A stretch of DNA of 18,926 nucleotides. It comes from an uncultured archaeon A07HN63. GTDB lineage: Archaea; Halobacteriota; Halobacteria; Halobacteriales; Haloferacaceae. The position numbers and the translations under genes are program-made. This document shows positions 1-7,755 of this stretch, piece by piece. Each line of letters starts with the position of its first letter. The first letter of the stretch is position 1. The DNA is taken from NCBI GenBank assembly GCA_000496215.1, contig KI543219.1, positions 178,989 through 197,914 on the forward strand. Reading direction: 5' to 3'. The notes beneath the pieces were generated by a model that made no database searches, was not told the DNA's origin, and saw nothing but the letters and a program-made list of their open reading frames with translations.

Positions 1-144
1 GGCCGACCGTGGGAAGCCGTCGCCAACGAACTCAACTTCGTGTCCGAGCGTCAGTGCAAGCGGGCGTTCGGCACTATCGCAACACGGTTCTGTGAGGTCT
101 ACGGTGGCGATGTCGTGGCCAACGAGCGGGCGCGCTACGAGTAG
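1..144 (+). CDS. C-terminal end of an unrecognised protein (partial)
   Basis: The window opens inside a reading frame (frame 1) that gives 47 residues and ends at a TAG at 142-144. The visible part contains NELNFVSERQCKRAFGTIA and ends in NERARYE. It is charged and probably helical, with two Cys and no membrane segment. Codon choice (GAG, GTC, GCG) matches the neighbouring real genes, so I take it as genuine coding sequence. The upstream part is missing and I do not recognise the family. A DNA-binding helix-turn-helix tail is possible but not demonstrated. The next gene begins about 40 bp downstream on the same strand. Confidence 0.6.
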   Translation, partial: GRPWEAVANELNFVSERQCKRAFGTIATRFCEVYGGDVVANERARYE

Positions 145-185
145 GGCGTCGGTGGCTTTTCGGGGCTGCCGCCGCCAGCAGGCGT

Positions 186-668
186 ATGGTTGAGGTGGTC
201 CTCGCCGGTGCCGTCGTCCTGCTGGTCGCCGCGATGGTCGGCAGCGTACTGCCTGCGGTGCCAGCCGGACTCCTCTCACTGGCCGGTATCTGGGTGTACG
301 CGCTGTACGGCAGCGACCCGTTCGGCTCGCTCGTTCTCGGCGGGCTGACAGTTGCCGCGGTGGCGACCGTCGTAGTCGATCAGGTTGGCGGCCCACTCGC
401 AGCGAAAGCCGGCGGCTCGTCGAATCGGACCGTGATTATCGCCACGGTCGGCGGCCTCGTGTTTGCGCTCGTGCTCGGCCCGCTCGGTATCATCGTCGGC
501 ATCGTGGCGACCGTCTTCCTGCTGGAACTCGTCGAGGGAGCCGACACCGAGACAGCCGGTCGGCGAGCCGTCTACACCGCGGCCGGGGTGCTGGCGTCCT
601 CGGCGGTCCAGTTGCTGTTGACGGCGTCGATCCTGCTGACGTTCCTGCTGGCTGTGGTGGTGTTCTGA
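186..668 (+). CDS. DUF456 family membrane protein
   Basis: This 160-residue protein is almost entirely hydrophobic, with about four to five membrane segments (roughly residues 3-25, 30-65, 80-115 and 130-160). Gly/Pro-rich turns such as VLPAVPAG near residue 25 and VLGPLGIIVG in the middle fit the DUF456 family of small integral membrane proteins. A loop in the centre (KAGGSSNRT) and an acidic loop near residue 118 separate the hydrophobic blocks. The family has no settled biochemical role. The ATG at 186 is the first one in frame and no clear TATA element lies about 27 bp upstream, so it may be transcribed with the preceding gene. dph5 follows 63 bp later on the same strand with its own promoter. 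Confidence 0.75.
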   Translation: MVEVVLAGAVVLLVAAMVGSVLPAVPAGLLSLAGIWVYALYGSDPFGSLVLGGLTVAAVATVVVDQVGGPLAAKAGGSSNRTVIIATVGGLVFALVLGPLGIIVGIVATVFLLELVEGADTETAGRRAVYTAAGVLASSAVQLLLTASILLTFLLAVVVF

Positions 669-701
669 GCCGGCAAGCAGACGAACCAGTCGAACGAGGG
701 G

Positions 702-707
702 CTTAAT
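702..707 (+). promoter_or_regulatory. TATA-like box of dph5
   Basis: CTTAAT sits about 27 bp before the dph5 ATG at 732. This is the spacing expected when transcription starts at or next to the start codon, as in leaderless haloarchaeal mRNAs. The surrounding sequence is GC-rich, so the short A/T stretch stands out. Confidence 0.45.
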
Positions 708-731
708 CCGGGAGACGGCCACGGTGGGAGT

Positions 732-1529
732 ATGCTGACGTTCATCGGGCTCGGACTCTACGACGAGCACTCGATCACACGCGAGGGTGAAACGGCGTTG
801 CGGGACGCCGACCGCGTCTTCGCGGAGTTCTACACCAGCCGCCTGCTCGGTGCCAGCGTCGAGGAACTGGAAACTCACCACGACATAGAGATCGAGGTCC
901 GCGACCGGGCGGGGGTCGAGCAGGACCCCGAGCCGATGCTGGCGGCCGCCGCGGAGGGCGATGTCGCCTTTCTCACGGCCGGCGATACGATGATCTCGAC
1001 GACGCATGCCGACCTGCGGGTGCGGGCGGCCGAGCGCGGGATCGACACGCGCGTCGTCCACGGTGTCACCGCCGAAACCGCCGCCAGCGGGCTGACCGGG
1101 CTGCAGAACTATCGCTTCGGGAAGGCCGTCACGCTGCCGTTTCCCGCTGTGCACGGGGCGGGCGACGTGCCACCTAGTGTGATCGAGAGTATCGACGCTA
1201 ACCGCGAGCGCGGGCTGCATACGCTCGTCTATCTCGATATTAAGATCGACACCCACGCCGAGATGTCGGTCGACGACCCGTTCATGCGAGCCAGTGAGGC
1301 GGCGGCGTTGCTGGCCGAGTCATGGGGAGACGAACTGGGGATCGTTGTCGCTCGGGCCGGCAGTCCAGAGCCAGTCGTTGCTGCCGACCGGCTGTCGGCA
1401 CTGGCCGACCAGTCATTTGGCGAGCCGCTACATTTGCTGGTGATTCCAGGCGATCTCCACCACGTCGAGGCTGACGCGCTAGAGTCACTGGCCGGGGCAC
1501 CGCCGGCGTTGCTGTCGGATGAAGTGTAG
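732..1529 (+). CDS. dph5: Diphthine synthase (SAM-dependent EF-2 diphthamide methyltransferase)
   Basis: The 265-residue protein begins MLTFIGLGLYDEHSITREG, the hallmark N-terminus of Dph5 in the tetrapyrrole-methylase (class III SAM methyltransferase) superfamily. The Gly-rich GLGLYDE loop, the LTAGDTMISTTH segment around residue 82-93 (SAM binding) and the VTAETAASGLTGLQNYRFGK stretch are all typical, and the length matches archaeal Dph5. The enzyme methylates the modified histidine of elongation factor 2 to give diphthine, an intermediate in diphthamide synthesis, and acts in the cytoplasm. The ATG at 732 has a TATA element at leaderless distance. The gene converges with the GMC oxidoreductase gene, with a 72-bp gap between the two stop codons. 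Confidence 0.95.
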   Translation: MLTFIGLGLYDEHSITREGETALRDADRVFAEFYTSRLLGASVEELETHHDIEIEVRDRAGVEQDPEPMLAAAAEGDVAFLTAGDTMISTTHADLRVRAAERGIDTRVVHGVTAETAASGLTGLQNYRFGKAVTLPFPAVHGAGDVPPSVIESIDANRERGLHTLVYLDIKIDTHAEMSVDDPFMRASEAAALLAESWGDELGIVVARAGSPEPVVAADRLSALADQSFGEPLHLLVIPGDLHHVEADALESLAGAPPALLSDEV

Positions 1530-1601
1530 GGAGCAAACGAGAATCGTGTGTGTAGCCCGCCAGCGCATCGGTCAGATCAACCAGCACACAAAGACGGCAG
1601 C

Positions 1602-3194
1602 CTATGCGCCCAGTATGTAGTCAGCCGCCTTCTCAGCGATCATCGTCGTTGGCGCGTCCGTGTTTCCGCTGGTGATCGTTGGCATAATCGAGGCGTCAAC
1701 AACGCGAAGTCGATCACAGCCGTGGACCCTGAGCCGGTCGTCAACCACTGCCGTCTCGTCGGTACCCATCTTGCAGGTGCCGACGGGATGGTAGATTGAC
1801 TCGGCCGTCTCACGAATATGCTCGATCAGTTCCTCGTCGGATTGTGCGTCGGGTCCTGGTGCAACCTCCTCGCCGCGATACGCGTCAAATGGTTCGGACT
1901 GCAAGATCTCACGAACCAGTTTGAGTCCTTCTAACAGGATCTCTAGATCTGCGTCCGCGGTAAGGTACTGCGGATCGATGGCTGGATCGTCGTATGGATC
2001 CGCTGAATCGAGTGTGATTCGCCCGCGGCTCTCCGGTCGAAGGCAGAGCGCGCCGAGCCAGAAGCCGTGGCCGTCGGGGTTGTCGAACCCGTGGTTGACC
2101 GAGTAGGAGGGGCCAAAGTGGAACTGGATGTCGGGCCTGTCAGCCGCTTCGGTGACTGAGGTAAAGCCGCCAGCCTCTGCGACATTTGAGGTCAACGGCC
2201 CACGTTTCAACACGAGATACTTGAGCACGTTCCACAGCGAGTCCGCCCCCTCAAGTGAGATCGGTTGCTCGCAGGCGTAGTTGATCTTTGCCTGTAGATG
2301 ATCCTGCAGATTTCGGCCAACACCGGGAAGATCGTTGACGACCGAGATATCGTGGTCCGCGAGATGCTCTGCCGGGCCAACCCCTGACAGCATGAGCAAC
2401 TGCGGTGAGTTGATCGTCCCCGCGGAGAGAATCACTTCTTCGCTGGCGTCGACCGTCTCGGATTTGCCACCCCCATCCTGTTCGTACTCCACGCCGACTG
2501 CTTCGCGACCGTCGAATCTGACCTGCGTCACCTGCGCGCCGGTGGTGGCGGTGAGGTTCGGGCGGTCCAGCACCGGCTTGAGGTATGCGTCGGCAGCACT
2601 GTGTCGCTGTCCATCTTTCTGTGTCACCTGATAGAGACCGACGCCGGACTGCTCACCGGAATTAAAATCGTCGTTTCGTGGCAGGCCAACCGCCTGTCCA
2701 GCCTCGATGAACGCCTCACTGAGTTCGTTCGGTGACTCCGGGTCGGCGACGTGCCGGGGGCCGTCGCTGCCGTGATGTTGCGACGACCCGCGCTCGTTGT
2801 GTTCGGCCCGCTTGAAATACTCCAGTACGTCATCGTAGGCCCAGCCATCATTGCCGAGGTCAGCCCAGTGATCGTAGTCTGCCGGCTGACCGCGGGCATA
2901 GATCATCGCGTTGATCGAACTTGATCCCCCGAGGGTCTTCCCACGCGGCCAGTAGCACTCCCGGTCGTTCAGTGCTGACTGTGGGACAGTATCGTAGTTC
3001 CAGTCGACATCAGACCTGAATAGTTCCGAGTACGCCACTGGCATCCCGATTTCCCGTTTCTCGTCTGGTTTGCCGGCTTCCAGTAGTAGGACCTCGGTAT
3101 CGCTGTTGGCTGAAAGCCGGTTTGCGAGGACGCAGCCGGCCGATCCCGCACCAACGATCACGTAGTCGTAGGTATCGCCACCCGAGTTCGACAT
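1602..3194 (-). CDS. GMC-family FAD-dependent oxidoreductase (choline dehydrogenase-like)
   Basis: This protein of about 530 residues has the full glucose-methanol-choline layout. An FAD Rossmann loop VGAGSAG lies at about 14-20, with the acidic residue that binds FAD ribose in LLLEAG at about 36-40. GMC signature 1 (GKTLGGSSSINAMIYARG) lies at about 84-101 and signature 2 (SAGTINSPQLLMLSGVGP) at about 256-273. The C-terminal catalytic pair is His about 468 in IYHPVGTCKMG and Asn about 510 in SGNTDAPT. The family oxidises alcohols such as choline with FAD as cofactor; the substrate here is not evident. Choline oxidation to glycine betaine would suit a halophile, but that is inference, as no betaine aldehyde dehydrogenase or transporter adjoins. 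There is no signal peptide or Tat motif, so it is cytoplasmic. A regulator gene diverges from it with a shared palindrome between. Confidence 0.9.
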   Translation of the reverse strand: MSNSGGDTYDYVIVGAGSAGCVLANRLSANSDTEVLLLEAGKPDEKREIGMPVAYSELFRSDVDWNYDTVPQSALNDRECYWPRGKTLGGSSSINAMIYARGQPADYDHWADLGNDGWAYDDVLEYFKRAEHNERGSSQHHGSDGPRHVADPESPNELSEAFIEAGQAVGLPRNDDFNSGEQSGVGLYQVTQKDGQRHSAADAYLKPVLDRPNLTATTGAQVTQVRFDGREAVGVEYEQDGGGKSETVDASEEVILSAGTINSPQLLMLSGVGPAEHLADHDISVVNDLPGVGRNLQDHLQAKINYACEQPISLEGADSLWNVLKYLVLKRGPLTSNVAEAGGFTSVTEAADRPDIQFHFGPSYSVNHGFDNPDGHGFWLGALCLRPESRGRITLDSADPYDDPAIDPQYLTADADLEILLEGLKLVREILQSEPFDAYRGEEVAPGPDAQSDEELIEHIRETAESIYHPVGTCKMGTDETAVVDDRLRVHGCDRLRVVDASIMPTITSGNTDAPTTMIAEKAADYILGA

Positions 3195-3220
3195 GAACTA
3201 ACAGCACCGAAACCAGCGGG

Positions 3221-3225
3221 TTAAA
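3221..3225 (-). promoter_or_regulatory. TATA-like box of the GMC oxidoreductase gene
   Basis: On the minus strand TTTAA occurs about 27-31 bp before the ATG at 3194, inside the stretch GGGATTTAACCC. The position fits a leaderless archaeal promoter. Confidence 0.4.
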
Positions 3226-3256
3226 TCCCACAGTATCGCCGGGACGAGCGTTAAGC

Positions 3257-3273
3257 TGACCGGCAACCGGTCA
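3257..3273. promoter_or_regulatory. 17-bp inverted repeat, candidate operator between divergent genes
   Basis: TGACCGG-CAA-CCGGTCA is a perfect 7-bp inverted repeat with a 3-bp centre. It lies in the 151-bp gap between the GMC oxidoreductase gene (minus) and the winged-helix regulator gene (plus). It sits about 32 bp upstream of the minus-strand TATA-like box and about 38 bp upstream of the plus-strand one, so a protein bound here could act on both promoters. The adjacent regulator is the obvious candidate ligand, by inference from position only. Confidence 0.5.
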
Positions 3274-3311
3274 ACAGGTCGTGCGCTGTTCCATTTGTTG
3301 TGGAATCTGAT

Positions 3312-3318
3312 AGATTAA
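3312..3318 (+). promoter_or_regulatory. TATA-like box of the DUF1724-type regulator gene
   Basis: AGATTAA lies about 28-34 bp before the ATG at 3346, roughly the leaderless promoter position. The ATG at 3346 is preferred over the in-frame TTG at 3337 because of this spacing. Confidence 0.35.
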
Positions 3319-3345
3319 GTGCGACGCCGTCTATGATTGGGATGT

Positions 3346-4205
3346 ATGCCGTCGCAGTCGCCAAACGAGTTCGTCATCACATCCTCAGTGCGGACAGAGA
3401 TCGTGCGCCGGGTGTCGGAGCAGTCGACACCGACCGACGTGCTGCTGTCCGAGCTCACAGCGAGTGACTCCGCGGTGTACGACGCGCTCTCGACGCTCAG
3501 CGAGCGGGGACTGCTCACGGAGGGCGACAGCGGCTGGGAACTCACCGCGCATGGATCGCTTGTGCAGACAGCATCGCTGCGTGGCAGTCCTCGGAGGACT
3601 TCCTCGCGGCAGCCCCGGCGTTCTGGAAGACTCATCGGATCGATGTGATTCCACCGCGGTTCCGGCGCCGGCTCACGTCGATTGGTGAGTACGAGATCAT
3701 CCGCGATACGCCCCAAGATCCGAACAGGTCAGAGGATGTCGCTATCACAATGCTCGAAGGGGCCGACCACTGTGAGTTGACGACACCGTACTACTCACGG
3801 CGGCATCAGGCGGCCATCCCGACGGATCCCGAGACACGACTGCTGGTGACACGGGATGCAATCGATGTTAGCTTTCAGCGATACAAGGACGGCCACCGCG
3901 AGGAGTTGAACGCGCTGGACCCGGCGAGCATCCGGCTGACGGAATGCCAGTTCGCGTCGGTCGTCACTGATGACAAACTCAAGTTCGAACTACCGACTGC
4001 GAGCAGCACCGAGCCGACTCGACACGTTGAGAAGCGCGAACCCGACTCGTCGGAACGGGGATCAGTCACTGACACCACTGCGATATTTTTCTCAGAGACT
4101 GACGCGGCAGTCCAATTTGGCCGCGACCTCTTTGCGGCACTGTGGGCAGACTCAGACCCTATCGGCCCGTATATCGAACGCCACTTCCCTGAACTGTGGG
4201 AGTGA
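3346..4205 (+). pseudogene. Winged-helix transcriptional regulator, DUF1724/FilR1-type, frameshifted
   Basis: Two frames together encode one regulator of about 286 residues. The first (3346-3564) carries an N-terminal winged helix: SSVRTEIVRRV, then SELTASDSAVYDALSTLSERGLL, then WELTAHGSLV as the wing. The second continues after a -1 shift and reads ADSIAAWQSSEDFLAAAPAFW, then THRIDVIPPRFRRRLTSIG, running to YIERHFPELWE and the TGA ending at 4205. That C-terminal part matches the ligand-sensing domain of haloarchaeal DUF1724 (FilR1 middle-domain) regulators. Adding one G after 3564 (GTG-CA to GTG-GCA) joins the frames exactly. As written, translation ends at 3648 and loses the sensor domain. 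This may be a real inactivating mutation or a sequence error. It diverges from the GMC oxidoreductase gene, which it may control. Confidence 0.8.
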
Positions 4206-4459
4206 GTCGCGGGTCACTGGCGCGAATGTGAAGTTGGTAGCTCCAAGGTCAATTAGTGATTCATATATTAAAATTACGATTACATCGCTCCATCACGGCC
4301 GATGTACCAGATGCTGACAGAACCGCCATGCAAGATATAGAGGATGCAGTCAGCAAACTTTGGTAACCATAATTATAAATAATAACAATAGTATCGTTTC
4401 TAATAGGGATTGGGTGCGAATACAAAGTAAATACAAGCCTACTGGGCACATTATGAGCA
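4206..4459. other. AT-rich intergenic region before the histidine kinase
   Basis: This 254-bp stretch is clearly AT-richer than its surroundings, for example around 4367-4390, which is almost all A and T. It contains one copy of AAGTTGGTAG at 4231-4240, repeated at 6078-6087 beyond the kinase gene. A 36-residue frame (GTG at 4256 to TAA at 4366) ends with DADRTAMQDIEDAVSKLW. Its acidic makeup resembles a haloarchaeal protein, so it could be a gene remnant, but I cannot assign it. A TAAATA at 4428-4433 lies at leaderless distance from the kinase ATG. Confidence 0.4.
4428..4433 (+). promoter_or_regulatory. TATA-like box of the PAS histidine kinase gene
   Basis: TAAATA within AAAGTAAATACAA lies 27-32 bp upstream of the ATG at 4460. 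The flanking DNA is AT-rich, which weakens the call. Confidence 0.3.
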
Positions 4460-5896
4460 ATGAAAGATAGAACAACGCCTCCGGAGAACAAAAAACATGG
4501 ATCTGACTGGCATCGAGCACTCATCGAGCAAATAGATGATCTCATTACAGTCGTCGATCCCGACGGCACAATCACGTACGTGAGTCCTGCTGTCACACGG
4601 ACTCTTGGCTATGATCCTGAAGACATGATTGGTCATGAGGGATACGAGTTCGTCCATCCCGAGGATCGAGAACGAAACGCCGATGCAATGGAGACGGTCC
4701 TATCGAACCCCTCTACGTCCGAGACCGTCGAACTCCGATTCCGCCACGCAGACGGCTCATGGCACTGGATTGAGGCCACGATGTGGAATCGGCTTGACGA
4801 CGACATCATCGATGGAATTCTGCTTAGCAGTCGGGATATCACTGAGCAAAAGCAGTACGAGGCCGAAGCCCAGAAATTGGCCGAAGAGTACGAAGCCATT
4901 TTAAATAATGTCGAGGATGCCATCTTTCTTCTCAATGTCGAAGAGAGTGGGGAGGAAACTCGATTCGAATTTGAACGCCTGAGTCCATCTTACGAGCGTC
5001 AAACAGGTATTACAACCGAGGAAGTCCAAGGCCAGACACCACGTGAGGTGTTCGGCGAGGAGCAGGGAACCGAGCTAGAAGAGAACTATCTTCGCTGTGT
5101 GAATGCCAACGAACCCATCTCGTATGAAGAGGAACTCCAGGTTGACGACGGTGCACGCTTCTGGCAAACAAAGCTTGCGCCCGTCGTCTCTGATAATGAG
5201 ATAACCCGCCTCATTGGGATCACTCGGAACGTGACCGATCGCGTTGAACGGGAGCGACAATTACGGCAGCAGAACGAACAACTTGACGAGTTTGCGAGTG
5301 TTATTTCACACGATTTGCGCAACCCGCTTGATGTCGCTCAGGGTCGTGCAAAGGCTCTCACGGAAGAAACCGAAAACGAACATCTCGATCCACTTTTACG
5401 AGCGCTCAGCCGGATGGAAGCAATCATTGAGGACACGTTGACGCTTGCTCGCCACGGCGACACAATAAGCGATACCGAGCCGATCAACCTGACTGAGTTC
5501 GTCGGAAAGTGCTGGGCGTCGGTCGACACAGATGACGCAACTATCGAGATTGTCGATTCGATTACCTTCCAAGGCGATCCCGACCGGTTGCAACACGTTT
5601 TCGAGAACCTATTCCGGAACGCTGTTGAACACAGTGAATCTACTGTAACCGTCCGTGTCGGATCTCACGATGAAAGGGGTATTTATGTCGAAGACGATGG
5701 GCCAGGCATTCCGATCGACAAACGTGAGGAAGTACTGGAACCGGGACATTCGACGGCACGTGGTGGCACAGGTTTTGGATTAACCATTATAAGACGAATC
5801 GTTGAGGCCCATGGCTGGGAGTTGTCCGTAACTGATGGAACCGATGGTGGAGCGCGGTTTGAGTTCGAGATGGCTAAACAGGACGATCTTGTGTGA
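4460..5896 (+). CDS. Soluble sensor histidine kinase with two PAS domains
   Basis: This 478-residue cytoplasmic kinase lacks membrane segments. PAS domain 1 spans about 18-132 (LITVVDPDGTITYVSPAV, then FRHADGSWHWIEAT and SSRDITEQK, the PAC motif). PAS domain 2 spans about 140-262 and ends in ITRNVTDR. The HisKA dimerisation helix carries the phosphoacceptor His284 in SVISHDLRNPL. The HATPase_c domain has the N-box (NLFRNAVEHS, Asn383 and Asn387), the G1 box (DDGPGIP, 412-418) and the G2 box (GGTGFGL, 435-441). All catalytic motifs are intact, so it should autophosphorylate. No response regulator is adjacent, so it is an orphan in this window. The signal is unknown; the PAS domains may bind a cofactor or small molecule. 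Codon use is less GC-biased than in the neighbours, and the gene sits in an AT-rich segment, which suggests acquisition. Confidence 0.93.
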   Translation: MKDRTTPPENKKHGSDWHRALIEQIDDLITVVDPDGTITYVSPAVTRTLGYDPEDMIGHEGYEFVHPEDRERNADAMETVLSNPSTSETVELRFRHADGSWHWIEATMWNRLDDDIIDGILLSSRDITEQKQYEAEAQKLAEEYEAILNNVEDAIFLLNVEESGEETRFEFERLSPSYERQTGITTEEVQGQTPREVFGEEQGTELEENYLRCVNANEPISYEEELQVDDGARFWQTKLAPVVSDNEITRLIGITRNVTDRVERERQLRQQNEQLDEFASVISHDLRNPLDVAQGRAKALTEETENEHLDPLLRALSRMEAIIEDTLTLARHGDTISDTEPINLTEFVGKCWASVDTDDATIEIVDSITFQGDPDRLQHVFENLFRNAVEHSESTVTVRVGSHDERGIYVEDDGPGIPIDKREEVLEPGHSTARGGTGFGLTIIRRIVEAHGWELSVTDGTDGGARFEFEMAKQDDLV

Positions 5897-6126
5897 GCGC
5901 GAGTTTCAGACAAGTTTGTAAAATACGGTGACAAAGAGAGTTTCAACCAATCTAAAACTCCACTCCCGGTCTAATTATATGATCGAATCAGTTGACCACG
6001 ACTCTCGCTGTGCGATTTGCTGAATACGCGCCCTACATCTTACACGCAGGGAATATAGTATCCACTACCAGACAGGAAAGTTGGTAGACGACACACTCAC
6101 GGGTTCAAAGCTGATGACGCACGGAG
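5897..6126. other. Low-GC convergent intergenic region
   Basis: These 230 bp lie between the ends of the kinase gene (plus) and artA (minus) and hold no supportable gene. There is an inverted repeat CTACCA (6065-6070) / TGGTAG (6082-6087) with an 11-nt loop, overlapping the second copy of AAGTTGGTAG (6078-6087). Base composition is much more AT-rich than that of artA. The area could mark the right edge of an inserted segment. Confidence 0.4.
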
Positions 6127-7152
6127 TCAGTCGCCCCGACTTGCCGCTTCCGGCTGTTCGACTGCCGGCTCTCGCGGTAGATCAAGGGCCTCCTGTAGAT
6201 CGTGTTCGTCGCCGGTCAGCAGGTAGAGCACGTCCTCAAGCACCGTCAGCAGCTCTGGGAGCTGGCGAACGACAAGATACGTGATGATCATCAGCGCCAC
6301 GACCGCGCCAAGCTGGCTCATGATCCGGTCGGAGATGAGAAACGAGACGCGGTAGGGGTCGGTCGCACCGAAGAGAAACAGGATCACGTCGGGAAACCAG
6401 TGCATGAGCTGGTTGCCCGAGACGATAGAGATGAACGCCGTCCGGAGCACGTTGAGCGTGAAAATAATCGGGATGGCAACCGCGAGCCCGCGGAGCTTTC
6501 GGTCCAGCGGTGCGCGAACGGCCGCGATCAGGCCGCCGAAGATGGCGATACTCCCCAGCCCGGTACAGGCGAGGACGATAGACACGTTGTAAACGTGGTT
6601 GCCGCCGTCCAGCACCCACCGGAAGGTCGCGGGGTACGCAGCCCCGTTTTTCACCAGTTCCGGCGAGTAGCCCGCCACCGAGATGATCCAGCCCGTGATT
6701 GCGGTCGTGATCTCAATGAGGAACCGTCGTGGCGCAGGTAGCGCAAGCCCACCGACGGATATCGCCGGAATCGTCTCGAAGGGGAGATAGATGAACCCCA
6801 TGACGGCGATCGCCCGGGAGAGGATGAACAGCGACGTGCGGCCCGTGTACAGTTCGCGAGCGGCGTAGAAACAGGCGGGGCCGCCCGCCAGCGCGAGAAT
6901 AGCCTCAACGTAGCTCTGATGCTCGAACGCCCAGAACGGAACCGAGTTCAGCCAGAAGAGCCCGAACCCGACCCACGCGACGGTGGCGATTGTCGTCGCC
7001 GACGACATCAGATCGGTATCGGTTCGGCGACCGTACCACTCGACACCGGCGGCCAGCGCAAACAGCCAGACGACCGTCCACACCAGCACGTCCGACAGCG
7101 GGCCCATGGTAAAGAGCTGCCCTTGGAGCCACGCCAGTGCCGAACCGGTCAT
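6127..7152 (-). CDS. artA: Archaeosortase A
   Basis: This polytopic membrane protein of 341 residues has about eight hydrophobic segments between residues 20 and 298 and a short charged cytoplasmic tail. The archaeosortase/exosortase catalytic residues are present in order: Cys196 in VLACTGLGS, Arg237 in LNVLRTAF and Arg276 in SDRIMSQ. ArtA removes the C-terminal PGF-CTERM anchor of surface proteins such as the S-layer glycoprotein, and this is coupled to their lipid attachment in the cell membrane. The opening WLQGQLFTMGPLSDVLVW and length fit haloarchaeal ArtA. ATG at 7152 is supported by an ATTTAC element about 24-29 bp upstream. No PGF-CTERM substrate is encoded in the window, so it works on proteins made elsewhere. 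Downstream lies the AT-rich kinase segment. Confidence 0.95.
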   Translation of the reverse strand: MTGSALAWLQGQLFTMGPLSDVLVWTVVWLFALAAGVEWYGRRTDTDLMSSATTIATVAWVGFGLFWLNSVPFWAFEHQSYVEAILALAGGPACFYAARELYTGRTSLFILSRAIAVMGFIYLPFETIPAISVGGLALPAPRRFLIEITTAITGWIISVAGYSPELVKNGAAYPATFRWVLDGGNHVYNVSIVLACTGLGSIAIFGGLIAAVRAPLDRKLRGLAVAIPIIFTLNVLRTAFISIVSGNQLMHWFPDVILFLFGATDPYRVSFLISDRIMSQLGAVVALMIITYLVVRQLPELLTVLEDVLYLLTGDEHDLQEALDLPREPAVEQPEAASRGD

Positions 7153-7248
7153 TAGCTGAGAGAACGTGATAGCCTCGTAAATCCCTTGTCGTTGTGTGCG
7201 ACGGTGGCGAACAGACGACCACCGTGCTGTCGGCTGGTTACGCGACGC

Positions 7249-7686
7249 TTACTCGTCGGGTCGCTTGACAGTCATCACCGGCAACTCGGTGTTCTGGATG
7301 ACCCGCTCGGCGGTGCTCCCCATCAGCAGTCGATCCATACCAGACCGACCGTTGGTCCCCATGACGATGGCGTCGGCACCGACATCCTCGGCGTAACTGA
7401 GGGTCATCTCGGCGGCCGAACCCTCGCGGACGCTGGTGGTGGTGTCGACGCCCTCGGCGCTGGCCATGTCGGCAATCTCGCTGGTCGCCCGCTGGCCCTC
7501 CTCCTGCAGGGTATCCTTGACGTGATCGCTACCGAGGTCGGGGGCCATCTGGGTCACGCGCTCGTGGTCGACGACGTAGAGGACGTGCAGCGTTGCGTCG
7601 TGTCGCGACGCAAGGTCGACCCCGTGGTCGGCGGCCGCTTTGGCGGTCTCGCTCCCATCGGTCGGAAACAGAATCGTGTCGTACAT
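7249..7686 (-). CDS. Universal stress protein (UspA family)
   Basis: A 145-residue cytoplasmic protein with a single Usp fold. It starts MYDTILFPTDGSE, the typical first strand and Asp-containing loop. It ends with the ATP-binding motif G-2x-G-9x-G-S, seen as GTNGRSGMDRLLMGSTAE, followed by LPVMTVKRPDE. These residues imply nucleotide binding. I chose the ATG at 7686 because the family always begins at this strand; an in-frame ATG ten codons earlier would add an atypical extension. Usp proteins are stress-linked regulators whose partner is usually unknown. It lies between artA and a small membrane protein gene on the same strand, with gaps of about 96 and 69 bp. Confidence 0.92.
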   Translation of the reverse strand: MYDTILFPTDGSETAKAAADHGVDLASRHDATLHVLYVVDHERVTQMAPDLGSDHVKDTLQEEGQRATSEIADMASAEGVDTTTSVREGSAAEMTLSYAEDVGADAIVMGTNGRSGMDRLLMGSTAERVIQNTELPVMTVKRPDE

Positions 7687-7755
7687 ACGTGATTGTAGAA
7701 TCCCCCGGATTGTCAATCAATCGTTTTTCGAGGCGGTCACGCAATCTCGCCGTTG

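Noticed and set aside
276..1256. 326-residue open frame on the minus strand
   Set aside because: It overlaps both the DUF456 gene and dph5 in antisense and is Arg/Gln/His-rich without motifs.
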